Below, piece by piece: positions 32,179-37,364 of a DNA stretch of 37,364 bases. The position numbers and the translations under genes were made by a program. The DNA lies in assembly GCA_035690425.1 (NCBI GenBank), contig DASSKO010000022.1:1-37364 (forward strand). The letters are read 5' to 3'. Positions within the stretch are counted from its first letter, which is position 1. Every line of letters starts with the position of its first letter. This DNA comes from DASSKO01 sp035690425. GTDB taxonomy: Bacteria; Actinomycetota; Actinomycetes; Propionibacteriales; Nocardioidaceae. The notes below the pieces were generated by a model, which saw only the letters and a list, made by a program, of their open reading frames with translations, made no database searches and was not told the origin of the DNA.

Positions 32179-35100
32179 CAGCAAGCTCCTTCTGCGGGCG
32201 AGAGGACGAACAACCCGTCGGCCTGGGCCGGGCACAACGAGCGAAACTCGCACATAACACAGAACGCGTTGGTGCTGGCATGGAAGCGCTCCTCCCGGAT
32301 GGCGCGCACTGCGGTGGCGACCTGCTGCTCCGGCGTACTCGGCTGCTCTGCGCTGCCTGGCTGCCAGGAATCCTGCGGCATCACCTTGGGCAGGTCGGGG
32401 GTGGCTCGACCGCCCGCGCGGCGCAGGTAGACCAGCTCGGCCCCGCCGGCAGTCGCCGGTCTCTCGGCCACGTCTGCGACCAGATCGTCGACACCGCCGT
32501 GCGCGACCGCCAGCTGGTAAACACCGAGCTGGGCGTGCTCCTTGACCTGGTCACCGGTCACCACGGTCTTGCCGGTCTTGAGGTCCACGACCACCACCGC
32601 GCCGTCGCCGTCGACCTCGACCCGGTCCATGGCGCCGCGAATCACGACCGGCTCACCGCCGGCCTGCACCGTCACCTCGAAGCGGTGCTCGGTGCCCACC
32701 AGCCGTCTGCCGGAGCCACGGTGCCACGCGACGAACCGACGCAGCGCCGCCCCGGCCTCCTCCCGCTCCCGCGCGGAGACCCACGGCGCCCCGAAGCGCA
32801 GCTGGCCCCAGACCGAGTCAAGGTGGTCGAGCAGAGCCGCCACGTCCGGCTCGAGGACACCGTCGGCGACCTGCTGCGCCAGCACGTGGACCACGTTGCC
32901 GAAGCCGATCGCCGTAGTGGTGGCCGTGGCGCCGCCGGCCTCCCGGCTGAGGAACCAGCGCAGCGCGCACTGGCCGATGCCGTCGACGGCGCTGCCAGAC
33001 AGCACGAGCGGAGCCTCGTCACGCACGGGCGCCGCAGCCTCGCTCGGGGGCAGCACCCCCCACCAGCGCCGAGGATCGGCGAACGGAACCAGCCGATCGT
33101 CGGCCCGGACGACCTCTCCCGCGCCGTCAGCTGCCTCATCGACTCGGGCGTCGGCGAGACGGGCCAGCCGGGAGGCGGCCGCACGCCGCAGCGGCTCGGC
33201 CGTCTCGGGGTCGCCCGCGATCTGCCGCAGCGACCCGACCACTCCCGCCAGCGACATCGGCCGCCTCGGCCGGCCAGACACGTGCTCGACCCGCACGCCA
33301 AGGTCGTCGATCAGCCGGGACGGCTGCTCACCCTCCGCGTCGGGCGACCGGACCGCGGTGACGACCAGCCGCTCACGAGCGCGCGTCGCGGCGACGTAGA
33401 AGAGCCGGCGCTCCTCGGCGAGCATGGCCGATGCCGACGGCGGTGGGGCGAGGCCGTCTGCGGCCAGCCGGTCGACCTGCAGCAGTGACCCGCGACGGCG
33501 GGCGTCCGGCCACCGGCCTTCCTGGACTCCGGCGATGACCACGAGCCGCCACTGCAGGCCCTTGGACCGGTGCGCGGTGAGCAGGCGAACGGCCTCACCG
33601 CGGGCACCCTTGTCGGCCAGCGTGTCGGCCGGGATCTGCTGGCTCTCGACCTCGGCCAGGAAGTTGGCGGCACCGCGGTGCTGGCTGCGCTCCTCCGCGC
33701 GCGCGGCCATCTCGAACAGCGCGCACACCGCATCGAGGTCGCGGTGGGCGATGCGGGCTGCCGCGCCGCCGTGGTCGACGGCCGCCCGCAGCCTCCGTGG
33801 CCACCGGGTGCCCTCCCACACCTGCCACAGCGCCTGCTCCGGCGGCTCCCCCGCGGCAAGGCTCCCCCCGGCGGATGACAGCAGCTTGGCCAGGGCAGCC
33901 GCTCGGCGTGCCGCGTGGCTGTCAAGGCGCAGCAGCGGCGTCGGGTCGAGCACGGCGTCCCGGAGCAGCTGCGCCGAGGGCAGCGGCGGCCTCTCGTCGC
34001 CGTAGGCCTCCTGGTCCTCCCGGCGCAGCTCACGTGCCAGCCGGCGGACGTGGGTGGCGTCGAGGCCGCACAACGGCGACACCAGCAACGCCTGCGCCTG
34101 GTCGTCGGTCAGCGACCCCGGGTCCGCCGCCACCCGCAGCGCGAGCAGCAGCGGCTGCACCGCGGGCTCGAAACGCAACGGCACCTCGTCGGAGGAGACC
34201 GACACCGGCACCCCTGCTGCCACCAGCGCCCGCCGCAGCGCGGGAATGGACCGGCTGCCGGACCGCACCAGCACCGCCATCTCCGACCAGCCCACCCCCT
34301 CTTCGAGATGCGCGCGGCGCAGCAGGTCGGCGACGTGGTCGAGCTCTGCTCCGGACGAGGAGTAGGTGAAGACCTCGACCCGTCCGTCGCCGTACGGGCA
34401 ACCCGCCGCCGCAGGCGACCGGAACGTCTCGAAGGTCTCACGGTCCAGACTGCCCGGCAGCCCCAGGCCAGCCGCCACCCGCCGCGAGGCGACCAGCAGC
34501 CGCGAGCCGAACCGGCGGGTCGTCGCCAGGGGTACGACGGTCGCGGGCCGCCCCTGCTGATCGCGGAACCTGTCCGGAAACTGCAGGATTCCTCGCACGT
34601 CGGCGCCGCGAAAGCCGTAGATCGACTGGTCGGGATCGCCCACCACCACCAGGTCGCGGCCGTCCCCGGCGATGGCCTGCAGCAGCCGCACCTGCGCTGG
34701 ATCGGTGTCCTGGTACTCGTCGACGAAGACCGCGCGGAACTCCCGTCGCAGCGCGGCCTGCACGTCGGGCCGCTCGGCGAGCAGGACCGCACGGTGCACC
34801 AGCTCCGAGTAGTCGATGAGGTTCTGCGCGTCAAGAACCCGCAGGTACTCCTCGGCGAAGGCGCCGACAGCCTCCCACTCCGGCTTGTCCGCCGCGCCGC
34901 CGATGCACTCCAGGTCGATCGGGTCCAGGGACAGCTCACGGGCGCGCGCCATCACGGTGCGCACCTCCTCGGCCAACCCACGGGTATCCAGCGCCGGCCG
35001 GAGGCTGCGGGGCCAGTCGATGGTGCCCTCTTGCCTGCTGCCGACCAGCTGCTCGCGGATGCGCACGTCCTGCTCGGGGGCGGAGAGCAGCTGCAACGGG

Positions 35101-35501
35101 CGGCCGAAATCCTCGGCCGACTGGAACCGACGCACCAGCGCGTAGCAGAACGAGTGGAAGGTCGAGCTCAGCGGCGTGGTCACCGTGCGCGCCAGTCGGC
35201 CGGTGATGCGGTCACGCAGCTCCTCAGCGGCCTTGCGGCTGAACGTCAGCACCAACACCTGCTCGGGTCGCACGCCGTGGTGCTCGACCCGGTCGACGAC
35301 GGCCTCGACGAGCGTCGTCGTCTTGCCGGTGCCGGGCCCGGCCAGCACCAGCAGCGGACCGCCGGGGTGCTTCACCACCCGGCGCTGGCTCGCGTCGAGA
35401 CTAGGCGCCTCCACCGCCGTGCGCGCGGGGCGCACCAGGCGGTAGCTCACCGAATCGGTGCCCTGACTCGTCGACATGCCAGACATCCCATCAGACGCCA
35501 C
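32178..35501 (-). CDS. adnA: AdnA-type helicase-nuclease subunit with Fe-S cysteines
   Basis: The product is 1107 residues from a GTG at 35501 (GGATGGG upstream); ATGs at 35486 and 35477 are alternatives. Motor motifs are LAGPGTGKTTTLVEAVVDR (Walker A), LTFSRKAAEELRDRI, VFVDEYQDTDPAQVRLL, VVGDPDQSIYGFRGADV, LLTAHRSKGLQWRLVVIAG and EERRLFYVAATRARERL. The C-terminal nuclease shows IRGAMDRVEVDGDG and VVDLKTGK (DLKT at 973-976). A lone Cys before the nuclease (GQCALRWFLS) plus CVMC at 1081-1084 and Cys1090 make the four ligands of the AddB/AdnA-type Fe-S cluster. It works with AdnB in end resection. Confidence 0.93.
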   Translation of the reverse strand: MASDGMSGMSTSQGTDSVSYRLVRPARTAVEAPSLDASQRRVVKHPGGPLLVLAGPGTGKTTTLVEAVVDRVEHHGVRPEQVLVLTFSRKAAEELRDRITGRLARTVTTPLSSTFHSFCYALVRRFQSAEDFGRPLQLLSAPEQDVRIREQLVGSRQEGTIDWPRSLRPALDTRGLAEEVRTVMARARELSLDPIDLECIGGAADKPEWEAVGAFAEEYLRVLDAQNLIDYSELVHRAVLLAERPDVQAALRREFRAVFVDEYQDTDPAQVRLLQAIAGDGRDLVVVGDPDQSIYGFRGADVRGILQFPDRFRDQQGRPATVVPLATTRRFGSRLLVASRRVAAGLGLPGSLDRETFETFRSPAAAGCPYGDGRVEVFTYSSSGAELDHVADLLRRAHLEEGVGWSEMAVLVRSGSRSIPALRRALVAAGVPVSVSSDEVPLRFEPAVQPLLLALRVAADPGSLTDDQAQALLVSPLCGLDATHVRRLARELRREDQEAYGDERPPLPSAQLLRDAVLDPTPLLRLDSHAARRAAALAKLLSSAGGSLAAGEPPEQALWQVWEGTRWPRRLRAAVDHGGAAARIAHRDLDAVCALFEMAARAEERSQHRGAANFLAEVESQQIPADTLADKGARGEAVRLLTAHRSKGLQWRLVVIAGVQEGRWPDARRRGSLLQVDRLAADGLAPPPSASAMLAEERRLFYVAATRARERLVVTAVRSPDAEGEQPSRLIDDLGVRVEHVSGRPRRPMSLAGVVGSLRQIAGDPETAEPLRRAAASRLARLADARVDEAADGAGEVVRADDRLVPFADPRRWWGVLPPSEAAAPVRDEAPLVLSGSAVDGIGQCALRWFLSREAGGATATTTAIGFGNVVHVLAQQVADGVLEPDVAALLDHLDSVWGQLRFGAPWVSAREREEAGAALRRFVAWHRGSGRRLVGTEHRFEVTVQAGGEPVVIRGAMDRVEVDGDGAVVVVDLKTGKTVVTGDQVKEHAQLGVYQLAVAHGGVDDLVADVAERPATAGGAELVYLRRAGGRATPDLPKVMPQDSWQPGSAEQPSTPEQQVATAVRAIREERFHASTNAFCVMCEFRSLCPAQADGLFVLSPAEGAC

Positions 35502-35608
35502 CGACAGCCCATCCAGGACCGCAGCACCGTCGCAGGCTTCGGCAGCTGCGTACGACGACCATTCGAGGTCGAGGTCTGCAGCCGGGGGTCGACCTCGACG
35601 ACCACGCC

Positions 35609-35654
35609 GCGAGGCAAACCGGCGATCTCGCCGCGAGGCAAACCGGCGATCTCG
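35609..35654. repeat. Two tandem copies of the dispersed repeat upstream of adnA
   Basis: GCGAGGCAAACCGGCGATCT(CG) occurs at 35609-35630 and identically at 35633-35654, a 24-bp period. Read in reverse, CGAGATCGCCGGTTTGCC differs from the 23277 repeat at only two or three of about 20 positions. The pair lies about 110 bases upstream of the adnA start and 30 bases past the stop of the ATL gene. Confidence 0.8.
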
Positions 35655-35683
35655 ACGCGAGGGTGCGCGCGAAAGGGGCGCGG

Positions 35684-36016
35684 TTAGTCTGGCGCGAAGG
35701 GGTCAATGGTCCGGCCCGAGGGAGACCACGAGGCGGCGCTCATGTCGGCCCGGTCACCCCGCATCGGGGTGCGCTCGGCCCGGTGCTGTGCCCGTGCCCG
35801 GCCGTCGTGGCACAGCGGCAGCGTCCCGTCGGCCCGCACGACTCGCCACCACGGCACTCCTCCGCCGTACTCGGCCATCACGGCGCCCACCTGACGTGGT
35901 CCGCCGACACCGACGACGGCGGCGATCGCCCCGTAGCTGATCACCCGTCCCGGAGGGACCTGCTCCACGACCCGCAACACCGCCTCGACGTACGCCTCAC
36001 GGTCCACGAGGCACAT
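35684..36016 (-). CDS. Alkyltransferase-like (ATL) DNA-binding protein
   Basis: The product is 110 residues and contains only the DNA-binding part of the O6-alkylguanine-DNA methyltransferase fold. VEQVPPGRVISYGAIAAVVG is the helix-turn-helix entry, GPRQVGAVMAEYGGGV holds the arginine finger region, and PWWRVVRADG replaces the PCHRVV active site, so the reactive cysteine is now tryptophan. ATLs bind alkylated guanine and recruit nucleotide-excision repair without transferring the group. The proline-rich tail after residue 85 is extra. The start overlaps the upstream RTX gene by 20 bases; a GTG nine bases in is an alternative. It corresponds to M. tuberculosis Rv3204, as I recall. Confidence 0.9.
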   Translation of the reverse strand: MCLVDREAYVEAVLRVVEQVPPGRVISYGAIAAVVGVGGPRQVGAVMAEYGGGVPWWRVVRADGTLPLCHDGRARAQHRAERTPMRGDRADMSAASWSPSGRTIDPFAPD

Positions 36017-37364
36017 TGTGGCGCAGCCACGGGCTCCAGGAAGGGCTGCCGCTCAGGGTCTGCGCGCTCGTTGCCGGCTCGCAGTCGTACAGCTCCGCAG
36101 GCTCGTCGTCGCACAGATCGGTGCCGGCGCCGCCGTCGACTCGGTCGACTCCCCCGAACCCGACGAGCTCGTCGTCCCCGGCGAAGCCCATGATCGTGTT
36201 GCGGCCGCCGTCGCCGTACAACGCGTCCGCGGCCGAGGTCCCCCAGATGTCCTCGACGGCACGGAGCGTGTCGGTGCCGGCGAACTTGCCGCCACCGTGT
36301 CCGGGTCCTGTCTGCGTGCCGGGCAGCAGGCTCGGGTCGAGCACGACCTCGACCGGCCCGGGGACGTCGCGATAGATCACCACGTCGTCGCCACGGCGGC
36401 CGTCGATGACGTCGTCACCGGTGCTGCCCGCGAGATAGTCGTCGCGCGGCCCACCCGTGAGCGTGTCGTCGAGCCGCGACCCGATGACGCCCTCGACACC
36501 ACGGACGACGTCCCTGCCCTGGCCGCGCGCGGTGCCCTGCCCCAGGTCGACGCTGACGCCGAGCGGCAACCGCCCGTAGGTCAGCAGATCCTCACCCGCC
36601 GCCGCGAAGACGGTGTCGTCTCCCTGGTCGCCGGCGATGACGTCGGCCGTGCCGGCGGCGACGGTGCCGGACCCACCGGAGCGGATCGTGTCGGCCCCGG
36701 CCTGGCCGAAGAGTCCGTTGCCGCCCCGGTCGCCGATGATGTCGTCGGCGAAGTTGGACCCGACGACGCCCTCGATCCCGACGAGTACGTCGGCCCCGAA
36801 GCCGGTCGCCCGACCGGAGCGCAGGTTCACCCGCACGCCGCGCGGCGCATCGAAGTACTGCGCGGTGTCGAGGCCCCTGCCCCCGACGAGCCGGTCGTCC
36901 CCGGGTCCGCCGATGAGCCCCTCGACGATGATCGACGTCCCGGGGCCGCCGAGGAGCACGTCACCGCCGGAGCCGCCGAACAGCGCGTCCACGTCGCCCT
37001 CTCCGCGCAGCGTGTCGCGGCCGGCGCCACCATCGAGGGCGTCGTCGCCGGCGCCGCCGAGGGCGCGGTCGCGTCCCGGGCCGAGCCGCACGTTGTCGAA
37101 CCCGTCGCCGGCGCAGACCAGATCCTTGCCGGCGCCGGTTCGGACGAAGTCGTCACCACCGCGCGCGACCACGACGTCACGACCGGCCGTTCCCACCAGC
37201 TCGTCGCTGCGCACGGTGCCAACGAGCGTCGCGCGCTCGCCGCCGCAGCGGAACACCTGGTCAGCCGCCGGTCCGGCGTGCGCCGCGGCGGTGGAGGTCA
37301 CCGCAGCCAGCGCGAGAGCACCGGACCACGCGGCGGCACGGGCCTCGACCCTGCGGGCCCGCCG
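35997..37364 (-). CDS. Secreted RTX (hemolysin-type calcium-binding repeat) protein, 5' end cut
   Basis: The frame is open to the right edge of the window, giving at least 455 residues. The first visible residues are a signal peptide: an arginine-rich start, then AAAWSGALALAAVTSTAAAH and a likely cut after AHA, before GPAADQVFRC. The rest is a chain of degenerate GGxGxDxLx nonapeptides (GGAGDDALDGGAGRDTLRGE, GGSGGDVLLGG, GGPGDDRLVGG), broken by spacers of DAPRGVRVNLRSGRATG type that occur three times. Such repeats form calcium-bound beta-rolls. There is no catalytic domain, so it may be structural or adhesive. Cysteines at both ends may form disulfides. The real start lies just outside the window. 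Confidence 0.85.
   Translation of the reverse strand, partial: RRARRVEARAAAWSGALALAAVTSTAAAHAGPAADQVFRCGGERATLVGTVRSDELVGTAGRDVVVARGGDDFVRTGAGKDLVCAGDGFDNVRLGPGRDRALGGAGDDALDGGAGRDTLRGEGDVDALFGGSGGDVLLGGPGTSIIVEGLIGGPGDDRLVGGRGLDTAQYFDAPRGVRVNLRSGRATGFGADVLVGIEGVVGSNFADDIIGDRGGNGLFGQAGADTIRSGGSGTVAAGTADVIAGDQGDDTVFAAAGEDLLTYGRLPLGVSVDLGQGTARGQGRDVVRGVEGVIGSRLDDTLTGGPRDDYLAGSTGDDVIDGRRGDDVVIYRDVPGPVEVVLDPSLLPGTQTGPGHGGGKFAGTDTLRAVEDIWGTSAADALYGDGGRNTIMGFAGDDELVGFGGVDRVDGGAGTDLCDDEPAELYDCEPATSAQTLSGSPSWSPWLRHNVPRGP

Noticed and set aside
33915..35687. A 590-codon plus-strand frame opposite adnA
   Set aside because: Same reason: shadow of the adnA coding sequence, no recognisable domain.

Overview
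The window comes from a high-GC actinobacterium, most likely of the Nocardioides/Propionibacteriales type. This rests on WhiB7, mycoredoxin, AdnAB, UPF0182, PPA1309 and DUF2342 homologues, frequent GTG starts and very GC-rich third codon positions. The species cannot be fixed from the sequence alone.

The window has two halves that meet at an initiator tRNA-Met (9767-9840, minus strand). The left part (1-9720) is accessory DNA. It holds a truncated unknown gene at the edge, decayed transposase pieces (about 480-790, 2494-2583, 5637-6060), a broken duplicate of a transporter gene, a short-chain dehydrogenase stub, and a few intact genes. The intact genes are an Nramp-related permease with a 29-residue one-helix ORF just behind it, a gamma-glutamyltransferase-family Ntn hydrolase, an unknown protein divergent from a GntR/FCD regulator with a palindrome between them, and a DmpA/BapA-type P1 peptidase. 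Together they look like a small catabolic set for a gamma-glutamyl, beta-peptide or amide-like compound. The 3' end of the tRNA faces this region, the usual arrangement for an island integrated at a tRNA gene.

The right part (9840-37364) is conserved core. From memory, its order follows the M. tuberculosis Rv3193c-Rv3204 neighbourhood: UPF0182, PPA1309, Lon-like PDZ protease, DUF2342 hydrolase, cyclodehydratase-like protein, AarF/UbiB kinase, whiB7, uvrD2, mycoredoxin, nudC, adnB, adnA and an alkyltransferase-like protein. Inserted into this order are a MEDS/anti-sigma-type ATPase, moaE, a NUDIX hydrolase, a nucleotidyltransferase-like protein, a YgjP-type metalloprotease, DUF5679, deoD and a secreted RTX-repeat protein. 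Three helicase/nuclease genes (uvrD2, adnB, adnA) and an ATL protein give the region a DNA-repair character. WhiB7, mycoredoxin and NudC add stress and antibiotic response.

Non-coding structure is rich. There is a textbook whiB7 leader (AT-rich element plus promoter, leader ORF, intrinsic attenuator), a cluster of five DnaA-box-like 9-mers in a 616-bp gene-free gap (19861-20476), a dispersed ~21-bp repeat family seen six times at two loci 12 kb apart, a 13-bp minisatellite in the moaE/DUF2342 divergent promoter region, and several strong palindromic terminators.
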